The notes: generated from the sequence alone by a model not told the origin. A stretch of DNA of 38,895 bases from Microcaldota archaeon (GCA_026413765.1 JAOAKI010000014.1:1-38895); one strand, 5' to 3'; shown: positions 1-8,196, counted from the stretch's first letter. Numbers and translations are program-made.

Positions 1-314
1 TTTGTTATTTCGATTGCACCTTTATAGGTGAGGTTCGGTGGATTGAGAGACAAAATAGAAAGATATATTTTGTAAAAGTTGTAATCTGAATTGTCCGAAA
101 GCTGAATTTTGGATGCCGCCTCCGCATCTCCAAAGTGCTCAAAAACTGCTTTGCACAATCCAAGCGCCTGCTGGTCATTTGAAAGTTTTATGTTATTGTA
201 AAATGATTTGAACTCTGCCAGAATATTCTCTTTGTTTTGATAGTTGTGGAAAAGCTTTTTCTCATAATTTGGAAGCTGAAGCTGGGGGTCTGGAAACGGT
301 GCTGCAAATGGCAT
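1..314 (-). CDS. Hypothetical protein, 3' end cut by window edge
   Basis: An open frame runs from an ATG at 314-312 to the window edge without a stop (104 codons). It begins MPFAAPFPDPQLQLPNYEKK and is rich in Asn, Gln, Tyr and Phe, with no transmembrane segment. I do not recognise a family. A GGTG Shine-Dalgarno site lies about 9 nt before the ATG. An A/T box at about 343-354, inside the 3' end of pgk, would place transcription start near 324, so the gene can be transcribed separately from pgk, whose stop is 33 bp away. The spaced start signals and clean frame argue for a real gene; the function is unknown. Confidence 0.72.
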   Translation of the reverse strand, partial: MPFAAPFPDPQLQLPNYEKKLFHNYQNKENILAEFKSFYNNIKLSNDQQALGLCKAVFEHFGDAEAASKIQLSDNSDYNFYKIYLSILSLNPPNLTYKGAIEIT

Positions 315-347
315 AATAAACACCTAAAATATTGTGCGTCTGGTTAT

Positions 348-1553
348 TTATAAATTTGCCTTATGGTTTAATATTTTTATCCCTGGAAGCTCTTGGCCTG
401 AAAGATACTCTATGAGGGCTTTGCCTGCAAGCGAAATATAGCCTATCTTCTTTCTGCTTATGCGGAATTTCGAGATTGCTGAGAGTGTGTGCCCGCCGCC
501 AAGCACTGAGAATCCTTTGGAGGAGGCAATCGCGGCCAGCACTGATTTTGTCCCGTCAGAAAAAGCTTTTTTCTCATAGACCCCGACTGGGCCGTTCATG
601 ACGATTGTCTTTGATTTCAGGATATACTTTTTGTACAGGCGGGCGGTCTTCTTGCCGATGTCGCAAATCAGATAGTCAGAAGGGAGCTTTGAGAGCGGGA
701 TTTCTTTCCTTTTTCCATTTGCATCAAGCGCCACGTCCTGTGGGAAGAATATTTTGCGCTTGTATTTTGACAGAAGCTCTCTTGCTGAAGGAAGGTATTC
801 GAGCGCTTTTGATTCCCTTAGAAAGTCGGTTGTTTTGCCAAGCTCGACTCCTGAAGCCAAAATGAAAAGCTCTCCCAGCACGCCGCCCACTAGGGCATAG
901 TCCAGCTTCTTTTTTTCAAGCCAATGCTCAAGGATTCCGATCGAGTCTTCTACTTTCGCGCCTCCAAAAATGAATGCCACTGGCTTTTTTGGCTTGGAAA
1001 GCTTGCTTAGCGCATCAAGCTCTTGCTGCAAGATTCTGCCCGCTGCTGTGGGCTTCCTGTAGAAGCCGACTACTGATGCATGCGGCCGGTGCGCGACCGA
1101 AAAGGCGTCAAGAACGAAAATGTCGCAAAATGAAGAAAGCTCTTTGACTATTGTTGCCTGCTCATTTTCCTCGATTGTTTTGTATGCGGTCTCATCGTCA
1201 ACAAACCTTGTGTTCTCAAGCAAGAGTATCTCCCCTTCGCAAAGCGAGGCTATTGCGGATTTTGCCTTCTCTGAACAGACATCATCGACAAACTTCACAG
1301 GCTTTTTGCATGCTGCGCCAAGGACCAAAGAATGCTGGGAAAGCGAGATGAAATCGCTGTCCCCTTTCCTTCCCTGGTGCGCAAGGACCACAACTTTTGC
1401 TTTTTTATCCGAAAGCTCTTTGATTGTCTTTGCATGGGCAAAGATGCGCGCAGAAGGCTCTATCTTCTTTGTTTTCTCATCAACAGGCGAATTCAAGTCA
1501 ACGCGCACAAAGACTGTTTTGCCTTTGAAATCAAAATCGTCAAGCGTTTTCAT
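348..1553 (-). CDS. pgk: Phosphoglycerate kinase
   Basis: This 401-aa cytosolic enzyme interconverts 1,3-bisphosphoglycerate + ADP and 3-phosphoglycerate + ATP. The length is normal for archaeal PGK. Visible family motifs are the N-terminal substrate loop VRVDLNSPVD (about 16-25), LLENTRF (about 110-117), GGAKVEDSI (about 197-205), the hinge region MNGPVGVYE and the nucleotide-binding GGGHTLSAI near residue 355. The ATG at 1553 follows a strong GGGGGTG Shine-Dalgarno site, and an A/T box (TTATAA) lies near 1598-1603. Together with the aldolase/FBPase pair at 8.2-9.9 kb it suggests a retained gluconeogenic or lower glycolytic route. High confidence. Confidence 0.97.
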   Translation of the reverse strand: MKTLDDFDFKGKTVFVRVDLNSPVDEKTKKIEPSARIFAHAKTIKELSDKKAKVVVLAHQGRKGDSDFISLSQHSLVLGAACKKPVKFVDDVCSEKAKSAIASLCEGEILLLENTRFVDDETAYKTIEENEQATIVKELSSFCDIFVLDAFSVAHRPHASVVGFYRKPTAAGRILQQELDALSKLSKPKKPVAFIFGGAKVEDSIGILEHWLEKKKLDYALVGGVLGELFILASGVELGKTTDFLRESKALEYLPSARELLSKYKRKIFFPQDVALDANGKRKEIPLSKLPSDYLICDIGKKTARLYKKYILKSKTIVMNGPVGVYEKKAFSDGTKSVLAAIASSKGFSVLGGGHTLSAISKFRISRKKIGYISLAGKALIEYLSGQELPGIKILNHKANL

Positions 1554-1636
1554 TTCTACACCCCCTTTGCCGCAAGGCAGCTAAACCTAATTGCCTTTAT
1601 AATCTAAAAAATTTGCACATCCAAGCCTGGGCAGAT

Positions 1637-2308
1637 TTAGCTTTCGGTGAAGAATTTCACTTCGCCGCTTTCAAGCACATAGTAGGCGCCAACGATCATC
1701 AGCTTGCCTTCTTGCTCAAGCTTGCGGATTGTTTGGCTTTCTTGGCGTATCTTTTGGATTTGCAGCTTGACGTTCTCCAACGCAGCCTTTTCTGGGTCTT
1801 TGTTTGCCGCCTGGACTGCAGGCTGCAGTGCTTTGACAACTGCTCCGAGGTTGCCTTCTGCGGTTGAAGAGCCGCAGGCTGCCTTAATTGCACCGCAGGA
1901 CTGGTGCCCCATCACAACAAGAAGCGGGACTTTGAGGTGCTCGGCTGCATACTCCAAAGAGCCCAGGTCGCCTGGCTCAAGGTAGTTGCCCGCTTTCCTG
2001 ACTATGAACAAGTCTCCAAGCCTTGCATCAAAAACAAACTCAGGAGTTGTGCGGGAGTCTGCGCAATCGACAATCATCGCAAAAGGAGACTGACCGCTTA
2101 CCAGCTCTTTCCTTCTTTCTGCAACATTCCATTGGCTGAGCTTGCCTTGCATGAACCGCTGGTTGCCGCTCTTGAGCTTGTCGAAGGCTTCTTGAATTCT
2201 GAGGTTTGCATCAAGCCCAGGATGCCTCATCATGAAATCCTTTTTCATCTTTTGGGTTTGCTTTGCGCTCGGTTCAATGCCTAAATTTTCAGTCTGCTTT
2301 GGCTTCAT
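1637..2308 (-). CDS. Beta-class carbonic anhydrase
   Basis: Catalyses CO2 hydration to bicarbonate with a zinc ion. From the ATG at 2308 the protein is 223 aa. The beta-class signature is complete: CADSR (Cys82, Asp84, Arg86) and GHQSCGA (His135, Cys138) supply the Cys-His-Cys zinc ligands and the Asp/Arg dyad. The start at 2308 is preferred over an upstream frame extension to 2389 because an AGGGGTG Shine-Dalgarno site sits just before it and an ATTTAAAT box at 2353-2360 would start transcription near 2331, inside the extension. The roughly 35-residue N-terminal extension before the core is Lys/Gln-rich and poorly conserved in type. Bicarbonate supply for carboxylation or pH homeostasis is inferred. 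Confidence 0.93.
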   Translation of the reverse strand: MKPKQTENLGIEPSAKQTQKMKKDFMMRHPGLDANLRIQEAFDKLKSGNQRFMQGKLSQWNVAERRKELVSGQSPFAMIVDCADSRTTPEFVFDARLGDLFIVRKAGNYLEPGDLGSLEYAAEHLKVPLLVVMGHQSCGAIKAACGSSTAEGNLGAVVKALQPAVQAANKDPEKAALENVKLQIQKIRQESQTIRKLEQEGKLMIVGAYYVLESGEVKFFTES

Positions 2309-2352
2309 AAAAAACACCCCTTTTGCTGTAAGCTCTCGTTTTGCAGCAACGC

Positions 2353-2402
2353 ATTTAAATTGTTGTGCGCGCAAGCGCGCGCCGGGCAAGGATTTTAATT
2401 TT
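2353..2402. promoter_or_regulatory. Divergent promoter region, two TATA boxes
   Basis: Two separate boxes serve the divergent genes: ATTTAAAT at 2353-2360 (minus, carbonic anhydrase, 5' leader about 23 nt with Shine-Dalgarno site) and ATTTTAATTTT at about 2392-2402 (plus). The second is centred 24 bp before the GTG at 2421, so that transcript should be leaderless. Confidence 0.55.
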
Positions 2403-2420
2403 TGATAAAAAAAACCGATT

Positions 2421-3206
2421 GTGGAAGGTGAAAACAGGCTCTATACTGTGCTTGCGCTTGCCGGAGGATTCTTCTCGCTGTCGGCTGCCCTCTTTTTCAA
2501 TTCGCCGCTTGCCGCCGCTTTTGCGGCAGCCTGCTTTTTTGCTTCTTTGCTTTTGTGGAAATATGGCTATGCCATTGTGCCTGCGATAACCAAGAGGACA
2601 AACATCATAGAGGTTGGGCACAATTTTGAGATTCCTCCTTCGCAAGATGTGATAGTAGGAAAATCCGGCTGGAACTTCGTTTCGACCGCTTTTTTGGCGG
2701 TGAGGTTTTACGAGTCTGCAAGCGAGAAAGACGACAAAGAAAAGAAAGTGATGGCGGAGATGTTTGAAAGAGTGCTCTCAAGCGCCGGCTTCCCTTTCAA
2801 GCTGTCTTGCATGGTCTGCCCGCTTGACTTGAGAAATGAGATAGAGGAGGCGCAAGCAAGAAGAAGCATTGCGGAAAGCAAGCTGGAAAAGCTTGGTAAG
2901 AAAGAAAGCGCGCAGAGGGCGCAGCTCAAAAGGGAGATAGCAATGTGGAGTAGGCAAATCGAGAAGCTCTCTTCTGGGCAAGCCCCGCTTGACGTGGTAT
3001 TTTACATTTCAACGACTGCTTCGGGGATGACGAAAGAGGAGGCGATTGCGCGCGTGAATTCGCAGGCGGAAGAGCTTGCGGTGATTGTCAGCGGCGCGCT
3101 TGGATGCGAAGTTGCAAGGCTGAAAGGGGAGGAGATGAAGAAGTGCTTCTGGTGGGATTTCTTTGGCCCTGCAGACAAAGATGAGCTTGAAGACGGGCTA
3201 TTTTAA
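2421..3206 (+). CDS. Membrane protein resembling a stand-alone VirB4/CagE N-terminal domain
   Basis: A 261-aa protein with two adjacent transmembrane helices (about 8-27 and 30-47), then a cytosolic domain. That domain has a long charged helix rich in Arg/Lys/Glu (about 133-180) followed by a segment reading VVFYISTTASGMTKEEA. The order helix pair, PF-x-LS-type strand, long helix, and a YxxxxAxGxTxEEA strand resembles the domain that precedes the ATPase in VirB4/TrbE/CagE proteins. This is a pattern judgement, not a database hit. There is no Walker motif, so it is not an ATPase itself; a HerA/VirB4 ATPase lacking this domain is encoded at 16365-17822. GTG start; the only plausible in-frame start, positioned for a leaderless mRNA. 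Its 3' end overlaps the convergent lipoprotein gene by 9 bp. Confidence 0.7.
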   Translation: MEGENRLYTVLALAGGFFSLSAALFFNSPLAAAFAAACFFASLLLWKYGYAIVPAITKRTNIIEVGHNFEIPPSQDVIVGKSGWNFVSTAFLAVRFYESASEKDDKEKKVMAEMFERVLSSAGFPFKLSCMVCPLDLRNEIEEAQARRSIAESKLEKLGKKESAQRAQLKREIAMWSRQIEKLSSGQAPLDVVFYISTTASGMTKEEAIARVNSQAEELAVIVSGALGCEVARLKGEEMKKCFWWDFFGPADKDELEDGLF

Positions 3207-3728
3207 GTCGCCTTTGGCGTATGACTTGCACAAGTCTGCCTCTTTTGTCCCAGGCTCGAAGCTGTCGCACAACGAGAGGTTCTTTGTCTTTCTTGCTATC
3301 GTGTAGATGCAAACGTCTCTGGCGGACTGGCTCTTGATTGCCTTGCAAGCGGAGATATTCAGCTGGGTGATTGCTGTTTGGCTGATGCACTCGTCAGTTT
3401 GGCATTCTGGCTGGCGCTCGGTTAGCTCAGGCAAAGCAGCTGGCTTTGGCTCGGCAGGCGGCGTGGAAAACAGTTGCTCTTTCTGTTGCGGCGTAGCGCG
3501 GCTCAGCGCGGCTTTTGCTGAAGGCTCAATCGCATCGCGCAGGCAAATCTTGCGCTGGTCCAGGTCAGCAATATGATAGCAGTAGGAAGGGTTCTGCTCG
3601 GATACCGCTTCGAAATAGATGCATCTTGCGAAATCATCTGCCTGCAGGCCCTGGCAATTCGAAGGGACAGGCGCGCCGATGCACCCGAAAAGCAGGAAAG
3701 CCAAAAGTGCTGCAAGCAGGATGCGCAT
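3198..3728 (-). CDS. Secreted lipoprotein with paired-cysteine repeats
   Basis: A 176-aa protein starting MRILLAALLAFLLFGC: a short positive n-region, a hydrophobic stretch and an LFGC lipobox, so Cys16 is the probable lipidation site. The mature part is a Pro/Ala-rich linker flanked by Cys-containing units about 30-40 aa long (SNCQGL..ARC..SYCYHI..KIC, then SACKAI..DVC..SLCDSF..DLC). The same type of unit occurs in the secreted protein at 22121-23590. I know no function; extracellular binding or an envelope role is inferred. The ATG at 3728 is chosen because it precedes the signal peptide and lies about 25 bp from the TATA box at 3748-3757. An in-frame extension to 3884 would run through the promoter and the divergent gene. 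Confidence 0.82.
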   Translation of the reverse strand: MRILLAALLAFLLFGCIGAPVPSNCQGLQADDFARCIYFEAVSEQNPSYCYHIADLDQRKICLRDAIEPSAKAALSRATPQQKEQLFSTPPAEPKPAALPELTERQPECQTDECISQTAITQLNISACKAIKSQSARDVCIYTIARKTKNLSLCDSFEPGTKEADLCKSYAKGDLK

Positions 3729-3747
3729 GTCTTGATTTCGGCGCAAT

Positions 3748-3757
3748 AATTTAAATT
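3748..3757. promoter_or_regulatory. Shared palindromic TATA box for a divergent pair
   Basis: AATTTAAATT is a perfect 10-bp palindrome in the 51-bp gap between the lipoprotein (ATG at 3728) and the flavin reductase-like gene (GTG at 3780). Its centre is 24-25 bp from one start and 27-28 bp from the other, so one box can drive leaderless transcripts in both directions. No second A/T box is visible in the gap. Confidence 0.6.
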
Positions 3758-3779
3758 GGTTTAGCGCGAAAAGAAATCT

Positions 3780-4268
3780 GTGTTTGGGGAAATTTTCTAT
3801 CCGAGGCAGGTTGTGCTTGTCACTGCGGCGACAAGCGAAAAATCGAATGTCACTGCAGTGGAATGGTTTATGCCAGTAGCGCAAAAGCCGCCAATCTTGG
3901 CGATTTCTCTTTCAAACAGCTCGCTGACGCTTGACCTGATTTGCACCTCGCTTGAGTTTGCGGTCGCGGTGCCAACCGAGAAGATGAAGGAGCAGGTGCT
4001 TTTGTGCGGCATGACTTCAGGCAAGTTCATCGACAAATTCGCAGAGACAAAAATTTCCACCATGAAGGCAAAAAAAATCTCTGCGCCTCTGATTGCGGAT
4101 GCTGCAGCCAACCTTGAGTGCAAAGTGAGATATTATTCAACGCAAGGCGACTACACGATAGTGCTGGGGGAAGTGGTTGAGGCGCACTTCTCAAAGTCAA
4201 GCGATGAGCCGCTTCTTTTCAACAAGGGAGGAAAAGAGCTTTTCGGGTTGAAAAAAGATCAGCTGTAA
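3780..4268 (+). CDS. Flavin reductase-like / flavoredoxin-family FMN-binding protein
   Basis: A 162-aa protein with the split-barrel flavin reductase fold pattern: YPRQVVLVTAATSEKSNVTAVEW near the N-terminus, PPILAISLSNSSLTLDL, a conserved region around EFAVAVPTEKM, and GKFIDKFAETKIS followed by APLI..AAANLECKV. This order is typical of flavoredoxin/DIM6-NTAB family proteins that bind FMN and pass electrons from NAD(P)H or ferredoxin. The true partner cannot be deduced. GTG start at 3780, leaderless from the shared TATA box at 3748-3757. The last 10 bp overlap the convergent gene. Confidence 0.85.
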   Translation: MFGEIFYPRQVVLVTAATSEKSNVTAVEWFMPVAQKPPILAISLSNSSLTLDLICTSLEFAVAVPTEKMKEQVLLCGMTSGKFIDKFAETKISTMKAKKISAPLIADAAANLECKVRYYSTQGDYTIVLGEVVEAHFSKSSDEPLLFNKGGKELFGLKKDQL

Positions 4269-5521
4269 TGGCCGCACTCAAACCAGTCATAAAGCCTTGA
4301 GACGGTTTTGTAAGAATAGCAGCAAGGAATCTCTTCGCAAGCGTAAGGGAAGTCCATCGGGTAGGCGTGGCCTTGCGCACCCCTCGGCTGCGTGCATTCA
4401 GTGTCAGCAAACTCTATATAGTGCACGCGGTAGAGCGCGGCGTTCAGCTGCTGGCAGAATTTTGATGGCGGAAAGCCTTGGCTTGAATTGTAGCGCGAAT
4501 AGCTTGCAAACTGCTGGATAGGAGCAGGGAGGCTGCTGTTTCTTGCCTCTGTCTGGTTTGGCGGCGAAGGCGGAGTGGTGGTGTTCTTTTGGGCTGAAAC
4601 GTTGGGCGTTTCGGTCTTGTTTTGCGCCCTTGGCGCAGCGGATGCGTTCGGCCTTGTGACGTTTGGTGAAGGTTGGGTGATGACAACGGGCTTTTTGAGG
4701 GTAGTTGCGTTTTTAGTGGCGTTTTTCTTTTCTGCCTCAAGTTTGGATAAGTTGATGTAGCTTGGCTGCTCTGGCTGCTTTTCTGACTGCTGCTGGAAGA
4801 GGAAGAAAGCTGCGATCAGCAGCAAAGCAACTGCGGCAAGGGCAAGCGGGAGGGCGCTTTTTTTCGGCTGAATTGACGATATTGCGGCCGCCAGATTGGA
4901 AAAGGCGGGGTTTTTGGCAAACTCCTCGCTTCCTGGCTTTTGAGGCGGAGGTGGCTGCTTTTGTGGCGGAAGGGCAGATGAAGGCGGCGGCTGCTGGCTG
5001 GAAAACGAAATTGTGACAGTCGGAGTAGTCGCAATCCAAGGCGGAACTGCGGAATATTGCGAAAATTGCAATGAGGACTGCTTTTGTGTCTGGGCCTGCT
5101 CAACCGAAGATAGAGGCTTGCTTTCTTGCTGAGGAGCGGCATGCTGCGAAGGCTTCTTGAATAGGTTTGAAAGGAAGCTGAGGGGGGATTTGAGGGGTTG
5201 TGCTGCTTGCTGTGGCGAAGGCGCGGCTGGCTTCTGTGCCTGGCTGTCGGTCGCTTGCGGCACAGGCTGCATTGTTGGCTGCTGAGCAGAGGCTGAAGTC
5301 TGCTGCATAACCGATGAAGGCTGAGGTTGTGGTGTGGGTTGTTGCTGCGGCTGCAGCAGGCTTTGCGACTGGAGGAAATTGGGGTCGTCTATCCTTCGGA
5401 AGGCTGCCTCGACTTTTTCTTTTTTCCATCCGACCGAACACAGCGCGCGCATGATTTGCTCTTTGGTCCTGCCGCGCTCACGCGAACGAAGAATGTAATT
5501 GATCAGTTCCTCGTCGCCCAT
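4259..5521 (-). CDS. Q/P-rich single-pass membrane protein with cysteine-rich exodomain
   Basis: A 420-aa protein of four parts. (1) Residues 1-46: a compact helical domain (GDEELINYILRSRERGRT..) ending in a GWKKEKVEAAFRRI motif, a module common at the N-terminus of archaeal membrane proteins. (2) Residues about 50-220: a low-complexity cytosolic linker dominated by Gln, Pro, Ala and Ser. (3) One transmembrane helix near 226-243 (LALAAVALLLIAAFFLF). (4) An Asn/Thr/Ser/Pro-rich outer stalk with about ten N-x-S/T sequons, then a roughly 75-aa domain with six cysteines (FCQQL, DTECTQP, YACEEIPCCY, WFECGHYS). The topology suggests an inside-anchored surface protein. I recognise no family. It shares a TATA box with dtdA at 5551-5560; its 5' leader would be about 10 nt. 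Confidence 0.85.
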   Translation of the reverse strand: MGDEELINYILRSRERGRTKEQIMRALCSVGWKKEKVEAAFRRIDDPNFLQSQSLLQPQQQPTPQPQPSSVMQQTSASAQQPTMQPVPQATDSQAQKPAAPSPQQAAQPLKSPLSFLSNLFKKPSQHAAPQQESKPLSSVEQAQTQKQSSLQFSQYSAVPPWIATTPTVTISFSSQQPPPSSALPPQKQPPPPQKPGSEEFAKNPAFSNLAAAISSIQPKKSALPLALAAVALLLIAAFFLFQQQSEKQPEQPSYINLSKLEAEKKNATKNATTLKKPVVITQPSPNVTRPNASAAPRAQNKTETPNVSAQKNTTTPPSPPNQTEARNSSLPAPIQQFASYSRYNSSQGFPPSKFCQQLNAALYRVHYIEFADTECTQPRGAQGHAYPMDFPYACEEIPCCYSYKTVSRLYDWFECGHYS

Positions 5522-5550
5522 TCAGACCACAGAAAGAAAACGCAGGGTTT

Positions 5551-5560
5551 GCTTATAAAG
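5551..5560. promoter_or_regulatory. Shared TATA box for a divergent pair
   Basis: GCTTATAAAG, with the symmetric core CTTATAAAG/TTATAA, lies in the 59-bp gap between the membrane protein (ATG at 5521) and dtdA (ATG at 5581). Its centre is about 25 bp from the plus start (leaderless) and about 34 bp from the minus start (short leader). Confidence 0.55.
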
Positions 5561-5580
5561 ATATTTTTGCTTATTCCGTT

Positions 5581-6366
5581 ATGAGGCCAGCCGTCGTGGT
5601 TTCAAAGACCAACCCTGCAAGCGTCACGATACGCGATTCGATTTTTGAGGTTGAGGTTTTGGAGGAAAAGGGCGGCGGCGTTTGGTCTGGCCCTGATTTC
5701 GATTTGGTCGAATATGAGGGAAGCATCGTTGAGATTGTTCCGTCCTATCCTGCATCTTATTATATTTTCGCAAGCACCCACCGAAGCGAGTCAGGCAAAG
5801 ATTGCCTGACCGTCCACACTCCCGGCAATTGGGGCGAGGCGGCGCTTGGAGGGAAGCCTTTTGCGCTCAATATTTCGCTTCCTTTCTGCATCAAAGCTGC
5901 GGCGCAAGAGATGAAAAGGCTGTCTGCAAGCCGGCTTGGATGGGAAGTGTATGTCGAGGTTGACCATCACGGGCCTTCTCTTGACGTCCCTGTGATGTTT
6001 GCTGAGATAGGCAGCACTGATTCTGCATGGAAAAACAAAGAAGCAGGCAGAATAGTTGCTGGGGCCATCCTGGCTGCGATAAGGAACAAATGCAGATGGG
6101 CTGTATATGTTGGTTTTGGAGGCTCGCATTATGCCCCAAAATTTGCACCAAAAATAATCGATGGAGAAATTGCGATAGGTCATATCATTTCTGGCTATGC
6201 GCTTGAAAGCTTTGGCATCGATGAGCAGAGGGTGCGGCAAGCAATTGAAAAAAATCTGCCTGCGGCTGAAGGCGCGCTGATTGACTGGAAAGGGATGGGC
6301 AGCGCTGCAAGAAAAAAACTGATAGAGATGCTGGAAAAAGTAGGTGTTAAGTGGGAACGGTGCTGA
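5581..6366 (+). CDS. dtdA: D-aminoacyl-tRNA deacylase, archaeal DTD2 type
   Basis: Hydrolyses D-aminoacyl-tRNAs (for example D-Tyr-tRNA), keeping D-amino acids out of protein; cytosolic. At 261 aa it matches the archaeal/plant DTD2 (GEK1) family. Diagnostic segments are STHRSESGKDCLTVHTPGNW (about 64-83), VDHHGPSLDVP (about 127-137), the ASKNxxAG-like NKEAGRIVAGAI region and GFGGSHYAPKF (about 178-188), followed by IGHIISGYAL. ATG start, leaderless from the shared box at 5551-5560. It directly abuts the convergent htpX stop with no spacer. Confidence 0.95.
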   Translation: MRPAVVVSKTNPASVTIRDSIFEVEVLEEKGGGVWSGPDFDLVEYEGSIVEIVPSYPASYYIFASTHRSESGKDCLTVHTPGNWGEAALGGKPFALNISLPFCIKAAAQEMKRLSASRLGWEVYVEVDHHGPSLDVPVMFAEIGSTDSAWKNKEAGRIVAGAILAAIRNKCRWAVYVGFGGSHYAPKFAPKIIDGEIAIGHIISGYALESFGIDEQRVRQAIEKNLPAAEGALIDWKGMGSAARKKLIEMLEKVGVKWERC

Positions 6367-7230
6367 TCACATTTGGCGAAGTCTTTTGATGCGCTCTTCG
6401 ATAGGCGGGTGGGTCGAGAAAAACTTGAAGGAGAGAGGCGACGCAAAATAAAGGGGGGCGGTTGTGTCGCTTGCTGCTTTGACAGACGACCCTATTTTTT
6501 GGATTTTTTCAAGCGCAGATGCGAGGCCTTCCGGATATCTCGTAAGCTTTGCGGCAGTTGCGTCCGCAAGATATTCTCTCTGGCGGGAGAGGGCAAACCG
6601 GACCATCAGCGCAAAAAATGGGGCAAGGATGATGATGAGCAGCGCCACAAACACAAGCGGACCTGCGCCTCGCGCCGACCTGAGCCGCAAGCGACTGCGC
6701 AATATGATGTCTGAAATAAGCGCAATGAGCCCGACTACTGCGACCGCAATTGTAGCAAGGCGCACATCCATGTTTTGGATATGGGCAATCTCGTGGGCGG
6801 CAACACCTTCTATTTCGGCGCGATTTAGGTTCTTGAGCAGGCCCGTGGTGAAAACAACCGCTGAGTCCTGCGGTGTGAGTCCGGTCGCAAATGCGTTTAT
6901 ACCTTCTTCCTCTATGACGTAAATTTTCGGTGTTGGGACGCCTGCGGCAATCGAAACCCCTTCAACGACATTCACAAGATAGGGGTAGTCTTCTTTTTTC
7001 ACAGGCTTTGCGCCTGCAACTGCAAGAAGTATCTTTGCTGAGTTTTTGTAGACAATGTAGACATACAATGCGGAAAGCAAGGCCGCAAGAAGAAAAAACA
7101 GCGGGCTGTCTGTCTCAAAAAAGAGGATGCTGACTGCAAAAATCAGCATCGCAAGGATGAGAAATATGAAAAAAAGAAGGATGACTGAGTTTCTTTTGTT
7201 TTCTTCTATCCGGTCATAAAATGAGACCAT
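6367..7230 (-). CDS. htpX: Zinc metalloprotease HtpX (M48)
   Basis: A membrane-bound M48 protease that degrades damaged membrane proteins in stress responses. It has 287 aa, two N-terminal transmembrane helices (about 15-35 and 42-60), the catalytic zinc motif HEIAHIQN (about 145-152), two further hydrophobic segments (about 163-180 and 190-212), and a third-ligand region REYLADATAAKLT. The C-terminus FFSTHPPIEERIKRL is a typical HtpX ending. The ATG is preceded by a GGTGAA Shine-Dalgarno site, 16 bp after the lemA stop. The lemA-htpX order is a widely conserved pair. Confidence 0.96.
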   Translation of the reverse strand: MVSFYDRIEENKRNSVILLFFIFLILAMLIFAVSILFFETDSPLFFLLAALLSALYVYIVYKNSAKILLAVAGAKPVKKEDYPYLVNVVEGVSIAAGVPTPKIYVIEEEGINAFATGLTPQDSAVVFTTGLLKNLNRAEIEGVAAHEIAHIQNMDVRLATIAVAVVGLIALISDIILRSRLRLRSARGAGPLVFVALLIIILAPFFALMVRFALSRQREYLADATAAKLTRYPEGLASALEKIQKIGSSVKAASDTTAPLYFASPLSFKFFSTHPPIEERIKRLRQM

Positions 7231-7246
7231 TTCACCACTAATGGCG

Positions 7247-7801
7247 CTAGAACTTCACCTTCACGTTTTGCCTTTCCTCTTCTGCGACTTTGAAAAATTC
7301 GCGAGCAGTGAAGCCGAACATCCCTGCGACAATATTGGTTGGGACAGACTGAATCGCAATGTTGTATGCAAGCACGTTGTCATTGTAAAATTGCCTTGCG
7401 TAGGCGATTTTGTTTTCAATGCCAGAAAGCTCTTCCTGCAGAAGTCTGAAATTCTCGTTTGCCTTGAGGGTAGGGTAGTTTTCTGCGACCGCAAAAAGCG
7501 ATTTGAGTGTTTGGGAAAGCATGTTGTCTGCTTGGGCTTTTTCGGCAACGGTGTTGGCAGAAATTGAAGCTGCCCTTGCGCGCGTCACTTCATTGAAAAG
7601 CTCTTTCTCATGCTTTGCGTAGCCTTTGACAGTTTCGACAAGATTTGGGACCAAATCCGCCCTCTTTTTGAGCTGAACATCGATTTGGGACCAGGCATTG
7701 TCAATCCGGTTGCGCAAAGTGATCAGATAGTTGTAGGTGAATAAGAAAAAAAGCAAGATGATGCCAAGAAATGCCAGCAGACCGAAAAAAATAATTTCCA
7801 A
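7247..7801 (-). CDS. lemA: LemA family membrane protein
   Basis: A protein of 184 aa from a TTG at 7801, with one N-terminal transmembrane helix and a long helical domain. Family signatures are [61 protein letters not shown] and [13 protein letters not shown]. LemA's biochemical role is not established; in many genomes it is coupled to HtpX, as here, and is presumed to act in envelope quality control. The longer GTG start at 7810 lies inside the GAGGTG Shine-Dalgarno sequence (7814-7809), which is spaced 7 nt from the TTG at 7801; the TTG is therefore preferred. Confidence 0.93.
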   Translation of the reverse strand: MEIIFFGLLAFLGIILLFFLFTYNYLITLRNRIDNAWSQIDVQLKKRADLVPNLVETVKGYAKHEKELFNEVTRARAASISANTVAEKAQADNMLSQTLKSLFAVAENYPTLKANENFRLLQEELSGIENKIAYARQFYNDNVLAYNIAIQSVPTNIVAGMFGFTAREFFKVAEEERQNVKVKF

Positions 7802-7815
7802 ACAAAGCACCTCTT

Positions 7816-8070
7816 TTATCCTATTGTCTTTTTGTCCACAATAATGTGGTCGGAGGCAGCAAGCACAGAAGAATATGGGATCACAATCAGCCCGTCTTCC
7901 TTGTTTAGCCGGCGGGCAGTCTGGTTGTCCAGATTAGGCTCCAAAAGCAGATTCTCGATTTTGCCTGTAGATTCGGAAATCTCCAGATCTATCAGGCGCC
8001 CGAGCTCCTCGCCGTCGTTTGTTATGATTTTTTTGCTTGCCAGCTGCTTTGCAAGAACAATCTTTACCAT
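7816..8070 (-). CDS. PRC-barrel domain protein
   Basis: An 84-aa single-domain protein ([25 protein letters not shown]...). The PRC-barrel core is seen in the G[11 protein letters not shown] strand, the turn [13 protein letters not shown] and a final [17 protein letters not shown]. Such proteins bind RNA, DNA or partner proteins in RNA metabolism or cell division; this one cannot be assigned. The start is ATG 8070, because a GTG at 8079 is part of the GGTGAGG Shine-Dalgarno site. First gene of a PRC-lemA-htpX operon, with a 5-bp gap before the lemA Shine-Dalgarno site. A TTTTTAAATT box near 8107-8117 is the probable promoter. A paralogue lies at 24754-25017. Confidence 0.88.
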   Translation of the reverse strand: MVKIVLAKQLASKKIITNDGEELGRLIDLEISESTGKIENLLLEPNLDNQTARRLNKEDGLIVIPYSSVLAASDHIIVDKKTIG

Positions 8071-8196
8071 GAGCCTCACCTTTTATCCTGCAAATGTTCT
8101 TCTGTTCAAATTTAAAAAGCTTTAGCCAAAAGCCTGCTTGTTGGGGCTTTGATTTTTTAATTTTCAACATGCTTTTTAGCATTGAGGTGCTTTTGG

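Noticed and set aside
2309-2389. 27-residue N-terminal extension of the carbonic anhydrase
   Set aside because: It includes the TATA box and the predicted transcript start; ATG 2308 has a clear Shine-Dalgarno site.
3729-3884. 52-residue extension of the lipoprotein
   Set aside because: It covers the shared promoter and the start of the divergent gene and would bury the signal peptide.
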